Shown here in pieces: positions 8,817 to 17,281 of a DNA stretch of 64,000 nucleotides (position 1 is its first letter; every line of letters begins with the position of its first letter). The translations under genes and the position numbers were made by a program. The notes beneath the pieces are model-generated. The model worked only from the letters and a program-made list of their open reading frames with translations. It was not told the DNA's origin and ran no database searches. Source of the stretch: Vicinamibacterales bacterium (GTDB taxonomy: Bacteria; Acidobacteriota; Vicinamibacteria; Vicinamibacterales; UBA823); contig DASCOS010000009.1 in assembly GCA_036012125.1 (NCBI GenBank), positions 186,001-250,000 of the forward strand, written 5' to 3'.

Positions 8817-10454
8817 ATGAAACCAATTCTCGCTGTGTTGACCTTACTGGCGATTCCGGTGCTCCTAGCTCAACAGGAGGCCCCTCAGAACGATTCGATT
8901 CGTCAATCCGAACTGCGAGCTGACTTGTTCTTTCTAGCCTCAGACAGCATGCAGGGACGGCTCGCCGCCACGGCGGAAAACCGGTTGGCGGCAGAGTTCA
9001 TTAAGTCGCGGTTCGACCGTCTGGGACTGACCCCGGTTGGCCAAAATGGCTCCTTCTTCCACGAGTACAACCTGACAACAGCATCGCTCGCAGATAATAA
9101 CCAGTTGCTGGTCGCGGCCGATAACGCCAACTCCGAACGCAGTCTTCGACTGCTCCAAGACTACTATCCACTCAACTTCAGTGCGAGTGGCCGAGCACGG
9201 GGTGATTTGGCTTTCGCTGGATTCGGTATCGTGTCTCCAGAGCGCGGGCACGACGACTACAGTGGTGGCACGATCGCCGGCAAAGTCGTCCTCGTCTTTG
9301 ACCATGAGCCTGGTGAGCGCGACCAAAACAGCGTGTTCGACGGTGTCGTCAGGTCGGAAGTGGCTCGTAACTTGCGGAAGGCACTTTTCGCTCAGGAGCA
9401 AGGTGCCGTGGCTCTACTGATCGTCTCCGACGTACACAATCACACTGGTCCTGACAATTTCCAAAGACAGGCTAACTCCACTTGGCCGGTGAATCCGCGG
9501 CGAGTACCACGCTACACGTTGTCGGCCTGGACGGACCAAGTCCGTATTCCGGTCGCGCAGATTTCTCCTGCCGTGGCCTCAACACTGATTCATAGCTCTG
9601 GCTACACCCTCGAGAAACTGAGCGAGGTAGCAGAAATCGACGGCGGAGTGACACCGATTCTAATGACCGAGCGAACGGTAGAGATAACTGCCACCGTGGA
9701 CCGCCGCGTGATCCCGGACCGTAACGTAGTCGCAATGCTTGAGGGTTCTGACCCGGAGCTGTCCGACGAGTTGATCATTATCTGCGCACACTACGACCAC
9801 GACGGAGTCGCTAATGGGCAGGTTTTTAATGGTGCCGATGACGATGGGTCTGGCACGGTTGCACTATTAGAAATCGCCGAGGCATTCGCGCGAGCTGCTG
9901 CTGACGGTATGCGGCCACGAAGGTCGGTGCTCTTTGCGGCTTGGAATTCTGAAGAGCGTGGCTTGCTTGGCGCCTGGGCTTACACTGAACAACCGATTGT
10001 ACCGCTCGACCAAACCGCTGCAGTCTTAAATATGGATATGGTGGGGCGCAACGAGGAGGTGCCTGTCGGTGGCGGTCGACGTTTCAATGGACTAGAAATT
10101 CAAACAGCCGAGTCCAATGAGAATTCCGTCAACATCATGGGCTACACCTATAGCCCTGACTTACAAACCGAAGTACAGGAAGCAAACGAAGCTTACGGAC
10201 TCAGATTGAAGATGGAGTATGACAACAATGCCTCAAATTTGTTGCGCCGCAGCGACCAATGGCCATTTTTACAGAATGGGGTCCCGGCGATTTTTTTCCA
10301 CACGGGACTCCATCCCGACTACCACACACCCTACGACCGGCCTGAAAAAATTAACTACCAGAAACTCGAAACCATCGCTAGACTCGTGCACCAAGTCGCC
10401 TGGAATATCGCACAGAATCCCTCACGTCCGCGCTACGCAGCAAGAACTCCTTGA
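8817..10454 (+). CDS. Exported M28 family zinc aminopeptidase with PA-like insert
   Basis: A 545-residue M28 metallopeptidase expected to release N-terminal amino acids from peptides in the periplasm or outside. The signal peptide (MKPILAVLTLLAIPVLLA) is cut before QQEAPQND. Residues of about 120-260 resemble a PA-like domain inserted before the catalytic part. Zinc ligands of the co-catalytic site are visible: HYDHDG, NGADDDGSGT, the Glu pair in WNSEERGLLG, the Asp of NMDMVGR and the last His in HTGLHPDYHTPYD. The start is the ATG at 8817 with GGAAGGAG upstream; the frame is open slightly further 5'. It is divergent from the amidase gene and 51 bases ahead of a PLP decarboxylase gene. Confidence 0.94.
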   Translation: MKPILAVLTLLAIPVLLAQQEAPQNDSIRQSELRADLFFLASDSMQGRLAATAENRLAAEFIKSRFDRLGLTPVGQNGSFFHEYNLTTASLADNNQLLVAADNANSERSLRLLQDYYPLNFSASGRARGDLAFAGFGIVSPERGHDDYSGGTIAGKVVLVFDHEPGERDQNSVFDGVVRSEVARNLRKALFAQEQGAVALLIVSDVHNHTGPDNFQRQANSTWPVNPRRVPRYTLSAWTDQVRIPVAQISPAVASTLIHSSGYTLEKLSEVAEIDGGVTPILMTERTVEITATVDRRVIPDRNVVAMLEGSDPELSDELIIICAHYDHDGVANGQVFNGADDDGSGTVALLEIAEAFARAAADGMRPRRSVLFAAWNSEERGLLGAWAYTEQPIVPLDQTAAVLNMDMVGRNEEVPVGGGRRFNGLEIQTAESNENSVNIMGYTYSPDLQTEVQEANEAYGLRLKMEYDNNASNLLRRSDQWPFLQNGVPAIFFHTGLHPDYHTPYDRPEKINYQKLETIARLVHQVAWNIAQNPSRPRYAARTP

Positions 10455-10505
10455 AAACCATCTTGAGGTGCTTCCGGAACCGTTTACCAATATGACCCTC
10501 TCACG

Positions 10506-12020
10506 ATGCGGCCACCGCTGATGACGATGTCTTCTACATCTACTGATGTCCAGGGCGACACGGATCTAGCCAACCTTGAGTACTCGGCCGATGAGATGCG
10601 GCAGATGGGTGATGCCACGCTGGCGCGTGCCGTCGAGCACATCACGAGTCTGGCATCGCAACCTGTATCTGGTGAAGTCGACGTGGATACCTATTGCCGG
10701 ACGTTACTCGAACCAGCACCCGAGAAAGGTAGTGCGTTTGAACCAATTCTCGAACAGTTGTTCCGCGAGTGGATTCCCAAGTCCTTGACGACCCCGGGCC
10801 CGGGCTTTTTGGGTTACATCCCTGGCGGTGGCCTGTATCCAGCTGCTATCGCCGATTTCATCCAGAACACCACGAATCGGTACACCGGTATTTGGCGGAG
10901 CGCTCCAGCGCTTGTTCAATTGGAAGCCAACGCACTCGGTTGGATTCGGGAATGGATGCAATTTCCCGAATCAGCAGGTGGACTATTCACAACCGGCGGC
11001 TCCATGGCGACCTTCAACGCCATTCTGTGCGCGAGAGAGAAGCACCTCGGAGCGGATATCAGACCCGGCGTCATTTATACGTCGGCACAAGTTCACCATT
11101 CAGTGGCCAAGTCCGCAAACCTAGCGGGTATCATGCCCGATCGGGTACACCGCATCGAAGTCGATGAACAGTTCCGAATGCGCACTGACCTAATGGCTCG
11201 AGCAATCGAGGCAGATCGTCGTGCAGGGCTCAACCCATTCCTCGTAGTCTCTTCGGCCGGTACAACCAACACGGGTGCGGTCGACCCACTCGAGGTAATC
11301 GCGAATTATTGCGCCCAAGAGGGGCTCTGGCATCATGTCGACGGCGCCTACGGGGGATTCTTTTACATGTGCCCGCAACTTCGGCCACTGCTTACTGGTC
11401 TCGAGCGCGCGGACTCGTTGACGCTCGACCCGCACAAGGGTCTTTTCTTACCCTATGGGACGGGCGCCTTACTGGTACGCGACGGCGCCGCTCTGCGCCG
11501 CGTTCACACGGCCACTGGCGACTACATGCCGGCAATGCCAGACGATCCGGATAATTGTTACGACCCAAGTCAACACGGCCCAGACCTGTCGCGTGGTTTT
11601 CCCGGTCTACGAGTTTGGCTCTCCGTGCAACTCTACGGCACCGAGAAGCTTCGCGCCGCAGTGTCCGAGAAACGCGAGCTGGCCTTGAAGGCAGCTAGTC
11701 GGATTGGTCATCTTCCTGGCATCGTCATGGATGCGCCGCCGCAGTTATCGTTGTTCGCCTTTCACCTAGAATGGCCCGGGTCAACGCTGGACGAACAGAA
11801 TGTGGCGACGACTGTTCTCCTCGATCGTGTTCGAGATCGAGGAAAAATCCTGATGACTGGCTGCACCGCTGGTGGCCGATTCTTAGCACGAGTCTGCGTA
11901 CTTAGCTTCCGCACCAGGCAGGAACAGATCGACACCTGCGTCCAACATGTCGCGGATGAAGTGAAGAGGATCCTCGCCGACCACACGGGTTCTGGGAGGC
12001 CAAGTCGACAACCCGATTAA
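10506..12020 (+). CDS. Group II PLP-dependent amino acid decarboxylase
   Basis: A 504-residue cytoplasmic enzyme of the pyridoxal-dependent decarboxylase group II family (aromatic amino acid, glutamate, 2,4-diaminobutyrate and cysteine sulfinate decarboxylases). Motifs in order are PGFLGYIPGGG near the start, GGLFTTGGSMATFNA (phosphate-binding loop), VHHSVAKSANLAG with the His that stacks on PLP, SSAGTTNTGAVDPLE, HVDGAYGG with the PLP-binding Asp, and TLDPHKGLFLPYGTG with the Schiff-base Lys. The substrate cannot be told from the sequence; the CISxG-type aromatic-pocket differences need modelling. No signal peptide is present, in contrast with the neighbouring peptidase, so it probably handles imported amino acids. 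ATG codons at 10521 and 10527 are alternative starts; none has a strong ribosome site. Confidence 0.92.
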   Translation: MRPPLMTMSSTSTDVQGDTDLANLEYSADEMRQMGDATLARAVEHITSLASQPVSGEVDVDTYCRTLLEPAPEKGSAFEPILEQLFREWIPKSLTTPGPGFLGYIPGGGLYPAAIADFIQNTTNRYTGIWRSAPALVQLEANALGWIREWMQFPESAGGLFTTGGSMATFNAILCAREKHLGADIRPGVIYTSAQVHHSVAKSANLAGIMPDRVHRIEVDEQFRMRTDLMARAIEADRRAGLNPFLVVSSAGTTNTGAVDPLEVIANYCAQEGLWHHVDGAYGGFFYMCPQLRPLLTGLERADSLTLDPHKGLFLPYGTGALLVRDGAALRRVHTATGDYMPAMPDDPDNCYDPSQHGPDLSRGFPGLRVWLSVQLYGTEKLRAAVSEKRELALKAASRIGHLPGIVMDAPPQLSLFAFHLEWPGSTLDEQNVATTVLLDRVRDRGKILMTGCTAGGRFLARVCVLSFRTRQEQIDTCVQHVADEVKRILADHTGSGRPSRQPD

Positions 12021-12108
12021 GAGACCTTAGCCAGTCCTAACTTTACCGACCCGATGGGACCATAAAGGCGAACAGAGTGTCCACCTAGCGTCTGGTATTA
12101 ACGGAACT

Positions 12109-13041
12109 TCAATGAATCAGGGACTCAGCCGAGGGACTGAGAAGGTAACGGTCAAAAAAGCCGACAACCCTCCGCTCGAACTCCTCTGGCCGCTCGTCAT
12201 AGAACGCAACATGGTCGAGGGTTGGTTCAAACCAGATCTCTTTGGGCTCACGTGCCGCATCGTAAAGAAGCTGCCCACTTGATGGTTCGATCACAACATC
12301 GGCTCCACCCTGCATCAGCAGTACCGGCCTCGGGCTAAGGTCATCAATCCACTGGGTAAAATCAAGAACGCTAGGGTTGATGTTCCAATCACGCTCGACC
12401 CAGAACATGATCATTGGCGCAAATGGAAAAGGCGGCAGTCCTGTAAAGTGACGAACGCTTGTTTCGACCGTGCTACGAATGGAAGCGACCGCACTGTGCG
12501 CGACCACTGCCTTGAGCGCGGTGGACTGCGCGGCGGCTTGGATGGCAAGGGACCCGCCCATGGAGTTTCCAAATATACCGATCCGCTCTGGATCCACGCC
12601 GTCAACTTGCTGCACAAACTCGATCCAAGCCGTTAAATCCTGCATCTCTTCAAGGCCGAACGAAATCACCTCGCCACCATTAACGTCATGCGCTCTAACG
12701 GAAGAAAGTAAAACACCGTAGCCACGTTTCGCCAGTAACGCTGCAATCCCGAGCAGTTCAGCCGAACGGTTCATCTTGTAGCCGTGTTGGACAATAAGTG
12801 CCGCGCCATTCTGCGATGAAATCCACCATCCAGCTAAATGCAACCCATCCTGAGTGGTGACTTCCACGTCGCGGTAGTCTATGCCCACATCAGATGGCTT
12901 CTCAAGAATCGGCCGCCGGTTATCAAAAGAACTCGTGACTAATTCTTTCGCCTCACGACGCGCCAGCCACATGCCCCCGATGAACACCACCAATGTCATT
13001 GCAATTACCACGCGGAACGAGGTCTTAACTATTTGTGTCAT
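12109..13041 (-). CDS. Membrane-anchored alpha/beta hydrolase
   Basis: A 310-residue serine hydrolase of the alpha/beta-hydrolase fold, similar to the YqkD/BAAT-like group. The N-terminus is one hydrophobic segment (VVIAMTLVVFIGGMWLA) without a clear cleavage site, suggesting a membrane anchor with the catalytic domain outside. The oxyanion region is VQHGYKMNRS, the nucleophile elbow GIFGNSMGGSLA, the acid lies in MQGGADVVI, and the catalytic His is probably in TLDHVAFYDERPEEF. It is the last gene of a minus-strand series, 41 bases after the methyltransferase gene. The substrate is unknown; ester or peptide hydrolysis is possible. Confidence 0.86.
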   Translation of the reverse strand: MTQIVKTSFRVVIAMTLVVFIGGMWLARREAKELVTSSFDNRRPILEKPSDVGIDYRDVEVTTQDGLHLAGWWISSQNGAALIVQHGYKMNRSAELLGIAALLAKRGYGVLLSSVRAHDVNGGEVISFGLEEMQDLTAWIEFVQQVDGVDPERIGIFGNSMGGSLAIQAAAQSTALKAVVAHSAVASIRSTVETSVRHFTGLPPFPFAPMIMFWVERDWNINPSVLDFTQWIDDLSPRPVLLMQGGADVVIEPSSGQLLYDAAREPKEIWFEPTLDHVAFYDERPEEFERRVVGFFDRYLLSPSAESLIH

Positions 13042-13082
13042 CTCTGAAGATCTACTCAGGCGTTAATCCACTTCGGCCAAAT

Positions 13083-13874
13083 TCACTCCTGGTGTTCGAC
13101 TGAATTGGTGCTGTCGATAGTTTTAACGGCCTTGATGCGAAGGCGAACGTAGTCGACTGTCCAGATACCATCACTTCCCTGTAAACGGGAGCGTAAGGCC
13201 TCACGGACCTCGCTGAGAGCCGCGGCACGATCATCACCGTCGACCGCAGCGAAAAAATGCTGCCCAAAAAGCGCCAACCAGTCCCCTATGTCTCCAGTAA
13301 TCCGTGTGGGCCTGTCAAAGAGTTCAGCAGTGTCGACAGTGAAACCGTGCCCCTCGAGACACTCCGAGTACTCCAACACACTGGGAAAGTACCAAGGATC
13401 GTAAGAGAGACCGTCGAAACCGCGCCGATTAAGGGCGGCAACAAGTGCCAGACGAACGGTCTCGATGTTCCCCGCTCCCCCGAACTCTGCAACAAACCTG
13501 CCGGCCGGCCGTAGCGCCCGGTAAACACCGGCCAACACCGTATCGTGGTTCCTGATCCAGTGCAGAGCAGCGTTACTAAAAACAGCATCAAATTCGTCTC
13601 TAAACTCAAGGGAGGTAGCATCACCAACCCGTGCGTCTACACCACGCTTGCAAGCAGCCGACACTTGGTCGGCACTGCTGTCAAGTGCCACCACTCGGCT
13701 GCCAGCCTTGATGATACGTTCAGTGAGAACCCCATCGCCACAGCCGAGATCGAGTATCTGCTCACCCGGTGAAGGGTTAAGAAGAGCCAAAGCGTCTTCG
13801 CCAAGGTCTGACACAAACCGAGCGGTTCGGTCGTACTCATCAGGATTCCACTGCTGACCTTCCCCAATTACCAT
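13083..13874 (-). CDS. Class I SAM-dependent methyltransferase
   Basis: A 263-residue cytoplasmic methyltransferase resembling trans-aconitate methyltransferase-like proteins. The SAM-binding motif I is ILDLGCGDGVL at about residues 40-50, followed by VVALDSSADQV (motif post I), VGDATSLEF and the FDAVFSNAALHWIRN block typical of this subgroup. The start at 13874 is ATG with AGGA about 5 bases upstream. It lies between the M14 peptidase gene (33 bases before) and the alpha/beta hydrolase gene (41 bases after) on the same strand. The methyl acceptor is unknown. Confidence 0.9.
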   Translation of the reverse strand: MVIGEGQQWNPDEYDRTARFVSDLGEDALALLNPSPGEQILDLGCGDGVLTERIIKAGSRVVALDSSADQVSAACKRGVDARVGDATSLEFRDEFDAVFSNAALHWIRNHDTVLAGVYRALRPAGRFVAEFGGAGNIETVRLALVAALNRRGFDGLSYDPWYFPSVLEYSECLEGHGFTVDTAELFDRPTRITGDIGDWLALFGQHFFAAVDGDDRAAALSEVREALRSRLQGSDGIWTVDYVRLRIKAVKTIDSTNSVEHQE

Positions 13875-13907
13875 CGCGTCCTATCCACTCACAACCTCTA
13901 CCACCAC

Positions 13908-15485
13908 TCACGGGACCGAGCGCATGATTGGATATAGGTCTGCATCACTAAGTGCCTCGTCGAGCACATTCCAATTAACAAAGCCGTCGTCAGAGCGAGG
14001 TTCGAGTAAGGAAAAAATCAGTCGACCCAGCGGCTGATCGAGATGAATAATCCGAGTGCCAGCCATCATCGTAACCTCTGCTAACTGGTAGAAGCCTTCG
14101 AGTGTTCGTTCCCGATGGCCCTGAAACTCGCGCTCGGCAAAAGTCGACGACTCGATCTTGAAGCGCTCGACCTCACGCGTAATCGGAACGCCGAATTGTG
14201 TCATGACGACACCGTGTGCCTGAAGACGGTCGATTACATCGGTGAGCGTTCCAGGTATATAGTACGCGCTCGGCACCCGTTCCGTCTCCGTTGGGGCAAA
14301 CGTTCCAAACTCGTACATCCGAGTCGGAATCTGTCGTTCAATTCGCCGAAGCATCGGCCGGCCGGTAAGTGGATGCCGTTCAGTTGCAACCTCACCCAGA
14401 AGGATGTCCTTGCGAGTATCCGACCGCTCGAATTCGACTCGTACCGCCAACTGTTGTCCAATGAGCGGCGTGGTGTCAGCATCCGCGACAATCTGACGAA
14501 TCTCCGGGCCATCAGTGTGGATGTAGGAGAGGAGTTCCTCAACGAACCGGCGCGTTACGGCAATTCTTTTTTCGAAAGGAAGATACGCGTAAACCTCACT
14601 TAAAATACCGATACGGTTACGTAAGCCTGCGTAGTTATTTCCGAACCGGGGCCGATGATCGAACGTGTACCACCCGAGCTGCCGACTCGAACCCTCCCGC
14701 GGCAGATTCCCGTAGTAATAGAAATCCCAACCATCACGATCCTTAATGGCTTTCGTCACACTCGGCAATAGACGATTTCGAAGCAGGCTCACAATTGGCT
14801 CAACGGTGTTCGGGTGCAATGGTGGTGAATAGGTCAGATGGTAGCCATGATGAGTTCCATTCGTTGCGTGTAAATCAATCAGCACATGAGGGTCGTAGTC
14901 ACGCAACATCCGCGCTAACGATCTCGCCTCAGGCGATTCAAGCTTCATATGATCTCGATTGAGGTCATAGCCCTGTGCGTTGGGACGTTGTCCCATGCCT
15001 CCGGTCGGTCCGTGTTGGAAGCGTCTGTTCGTAAGCGCGATTCGCTCGTTGCCGTCAGCGTTGTAGATCGGTGCAATGAGGAGGACCATCGATTCACGCC
15101 AGTCGCCATAGGTGCCGTCGGCAATTTCTCGTAGAAGAGAAAGCATCGCTTCTTTACCCTCTACCTCGCCAGCGTGAATATTGGCTTGGATGTACACACG
15201 GGTCTTTCCAGTTCGGCGTACACTCTCCGCCGACCCGTCCGTGTCGCCAACTACAGCCAACCACAACGTGCGGCCTTCCATTGAATAACCGAAACTGGTC
15301 ACTGTGATATCTGGGGAACGGTCAGCCACCTCGTGCAGAAATGCCTCAGCCTCAGCATAACGGGTCGTTTCCATGAATCCAGTAGCCTCAGCACGTGTCA
15401 GTGGCGACACATCCTGGGCTGCTGTCGTAGTAGCAGCCCAAAAGAGTAACGCTGCAATCCAAGCTCCTCGCGTGCTCTGATTCAT
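13908..15485 (-). CDS. Exported M14 family zinc carboxypeptidase
   Basis: A 525-residue exported metallocarboxypeptidase. The signal peptide (MNQSTRGAWIAALLFWA) is followed by a predicted cut TTAA|QDVS. The zinc site is seen as ANIHAGEVEGKE (HxxE, about residue 110) and the third ligand as LIDLHATNGTHHG. Arg and Asn of the carboxylate pocket lie in APIYNADGNER and the following GYDLNRDHMKLE, and the probable catalytic Glu is in GILSEVYAYLPFEKR. The C-terminal part beyond residue 330 is a beta-rich extension. The ATG at 15485 with CGGAG upstream is preferred over the open frame reaching 15542. It should trim peptides in the periplasm or outside. Confidence 0.92.
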   Translation of the reverse strand: MNQSTRGAWIAALLFWAATTTAAQDVSPLTRAEATGFMETTRYAEAEAFLHEVADRSPDITVTSFGYSMEGRTLWLAVVGDTDGSAESVRRTGKTRVYIQANIHAGEVEGKEAMLSLLREIADGTYGDWRESMVLLIAPIYNADGNERIALTNRRFQHGPTGGMGQRPNAQGYDLNRDHMKLESPEARSLARMLRDYDPHVLIDLHATNGTHHGYHLTYSPPLHPNTVEPIVSLLRNRLLPSVTKAIKDRDGWDFYYYGNLPREGSSRQLGWYTFDHRPRFGNNYAGLRNRIGILSEVYAYLPFEKRIAVTRRFVEELLSYIHTDGPEIRQIVADADTTPLIGQQLAVRVEFERSDTRKDILLGEVATERHPLTGRPMLRRIERQIPTRMYEFGTFAPTETERVPSAYYIPGTLTDVIDRLQAHGVVMTQFGVPITREVERFKIESSTFAEREFQGHRERTLEGFYQLAEVTMMAGTRIIHLDQPLGRLIFSLLEPRSDDGFVNWNVLDEALSDADLYPIMRSVP

Positions 15486-15605
15486 CTGTTTCACTCCGGT
15501 GGCCCTCAGTATTGCCCCTTGGGAATGGTAAGCAATTTCCAACGTCCCACTTCAGTCTACGGTAGAGACAGGCTCCAATGCGAGGGACACAAAACACTGA
15601 GCCAG

Positions 15606-16070
15606 TCAGCGAATGAGTCGCTGATTTCTGAGAGTAGCGCGCAGGCGCTCGACTCTACGGCGGTTAACACCGAGGTCCCAAGAGCCAGTACGCGAGGCTG
15701 AGCGCACCGCGATCTGACGGCTTTCGGCACGCAGCTCAAGCTCTAGGTCATCCACAAACCGGAACAACGCACTCCGGCACTCCGCATGCAGGTGATTATC
15801 AGTCAGGGTCACGATCCTGACGCGTGGCATTTCCTGAACCGCTGAACGAACACCAGCCCACACGAGGTCAGCGTCGGCGGCTAAGTCGAATGCTGGCACA
15901 CGGTGCAACATATCCCGCGCGTCACTCGACACGCAATTGACGGTTTCTGGACACGGACTAAACTGGGAGGATGGCGTCGCTTCCATTCTTGCCACCGATG
16001 TGCCGAAGGCGAGAACGACAAGGCCCGACAGCCATAGCAGCAGAGGCATTCCACAATCAGCCGAATGCAT
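15606..16070 (-). CDS. DUF1499 family exported or anchored protein
   Basis: A 154-residue protein with the DUF1499 layout: a short hydrophobic N-terminus (MPLLLWLSGLVVLAFGTSVA), then the family start SPCPETVNCVSSDA, then HAECRSALFRFVDDLELEL, and the end block VRSASRTGSWDLGVNRRRVE. The family is widespread and uncharacterised; the Arg-Ser-Ala-Ser-Arg-x-Gly core is its best conserved part. It lies 35 bases after the cupin gene and 120 bases before the M14 gene on the same strand, so it is probably in the same transcript as the glutaminyl cyclase. A second ATG at 16049 is an alternative start. Confidence 0.85.
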   Translation of the reverse strand: MHSADCGMPLLLWLSGLVVLAFGTSVARMEATPSSQFSPCPETVNCVSSDARDMLHRVPAFDLAADADLVWAGVRSAVQEMPRVRIVTLTDNHLHAECRSALFRFVDDLELELRAESRQIAVRSASRTGSWDLGVNRRRVERLRATLRNQRLIR

Positions 16071-16105
16071 GCCACAACATCGGTTCTATCTTTCACCAAA
16101 TGTTT

Positions 16106-16471
16106 CTATTCGGCGTCGCGGTTGACCTTCTCGAGAGAAAACTCCGGTGTGCATACGGCTACGTACTCGGCCCCACCGGGCCCTGGACTACTGTAGCGCA
16201 CCCACTCACCACGCCTAGCCACGACCGCCTGGCCGGCACAGACATCGATTATTCCGCCCTCATACTCAACTCGAACCATACCATCGAGTACTAATGTTAT
16301 CTCCTGAAACGCTGGCCGCTGCCCGGGTTCACACCATCCCTCGGGAGAACACATGCGCGCAACACTGACATTTAAGTCACCCGAGTTGACAGCTCCAACA
16401 AATTCCTCAATCTGTTTCGGAAGATTTTCCACAGCACTCACAACACTGGGCTCCTTCAGAAGAGTCGGCAT
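16106..16471 (-). CDS. Cupin-domain protein
   Basis: A 121-residue protein with a single cupin fold. QEITLVLDGMVRVEYEGG is cupin motif 1 without the usual His pair, and AGQAVVARRGEWVRYSSPG is motif 2, so metal binding is doubtful. No signal peptide is seen. The start codon is 3 bases after the glutaminyl cyclase stop, indicating translational coupling. Function is unknown; cupins of this size bind small ligands or act as simple isomerases. The Cys residues in RMCSPEGWCEPGQ may matter but no established motif is recognised. Confidence 0.82.
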   Translation of the reverse strand: MPTLLKEPSVVSAVENLPKQIEEFVGAVNSGDLNVSVARMCSPEGWCEPGQRPAFQEITLVLDGMVRVEYEGGIIDVCAGQAVVARRGEWVRYSSPGPGGAEYVAVCTPEFSLEKVNRDAE

Positions 16472-16474
16472 AGG

Positions 16475-17281
16475 CTAGCTAGACTCGCTTATGCGAATCT
16501 CAAACACTCGGGACCATAGCTTGCCTGTAACAAAAAGATGTCCGGTCGACGGGTCATGAGCTATGCCGTTGAGTACCCCTTCCTCATCCAGAGGACGTGC
16601 ACCGGCCAGTAGACCGGATAGATCGAGTCGCCCATTAACGGAACCGGTTTCAGGGTCAATCGATACCAGCTCATCTCGGTGCCAGATGTTGGCCCAGATG
16701 TTTCCGTCGATGTACTCGAGCTCATTCAGCGCAGTCACCGGCCCGCTTGCATCAGAAACACGCAACCGTCGGAGTTCACGGAAGCTGATCGGATGCCGGA
16801 AGGACAAATCAGCCGATCCATCGCTCATGATGAAGGCCTGTCCATCATGCGTGAGACCCCATCCCTCAGTGTCGTATCGAAACTGTCCCACAGGTTCAAA
16901 ACTTTCCTTGTCGTAGATGACCCCCACACCGGCAACCCAAGTCAGCTGGTAGATCCGATCGACCCATGGGGCAATTCCTTCACCGAAAAAAAATGGCTGT
17001 AAATCAGCCTGCTGGAGAACTCGCCCCGTACTCACCTCTATTTTCCGTAGTGCGGATTCGCCACGGCGACCGGTACCTTCAAACAAATGCCCACCTTCAA
17101 AATACAGGCCCTGCGTAAATGCATTCTGATCGTGAGGGTATTCGCCGATAATCTCGTACTCCCAAATCGTTTCGGCCGTAGAGCCGTTCGTTGACCAGGC
17201 CAAGGCTACAACGCCGAAACCCCCAATGGCGGCTGCCAAGCTCCAATGTCGCACGAAAGAACTAATTCTAGTTTTCGCCAC
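16475..17281 (-). CDS. Plant-type glutaminyl-peptide cyclotransferase (glutaminyl cyclase)
   Basis: A 268-residue exported enzyme of the glutamine cyclotransferase family (PF05096, the five-bladed propeller type known from papaya, Xanthomonas and Zymomonas). It converts N-terminal Gln of proteins and peptides to pyroglutamate. Conserved blocks are HDQNAFTQGL, HLFEGTGRRGES, DRIYQLTW, TEGWGLTHDG with SDGS, LNELEYIDGNIWANIW, EGVLNGIAHD and LFVTGKLW. A hydrophobic N-terminus (WSLAAAIGGFGVVALAWS) and NGSTA|ETIW suggest export. Its start overlaps the end of the BNR propeller gene by 14 bases and its stop is 3 bases before the cupin start, so it is tightly coupled. The context matters: most exported proteins in this window have Gln at the predicted mature N-terminus, so this enzyme has many local candidate substrates. 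Confidence 0.93.
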   Translation of the reverse strand: MAKTRISSFVRHWSLAAAIGGFGVVALAWSTNGSTAETIWEYEIIGEYPHDQNAFTQGLYFEGGHLFEGTGRRGESALRKIEVSTGRVLQQADLQPFFFGEGIAPWVDRIYQLTWVAGVGVIYDKESFEPVGQFRYDTEGWGLTHDGQAFIMSDGSADLSFRHPISFRELRRLRVSDASGPVTALNELEYIDGNIWANIWHRDELVSIDPETGSVNGRLDLSGLLAGARPLDEEGVLNGIAHDPSTGHLFVTGKLWSRVFEIRISESS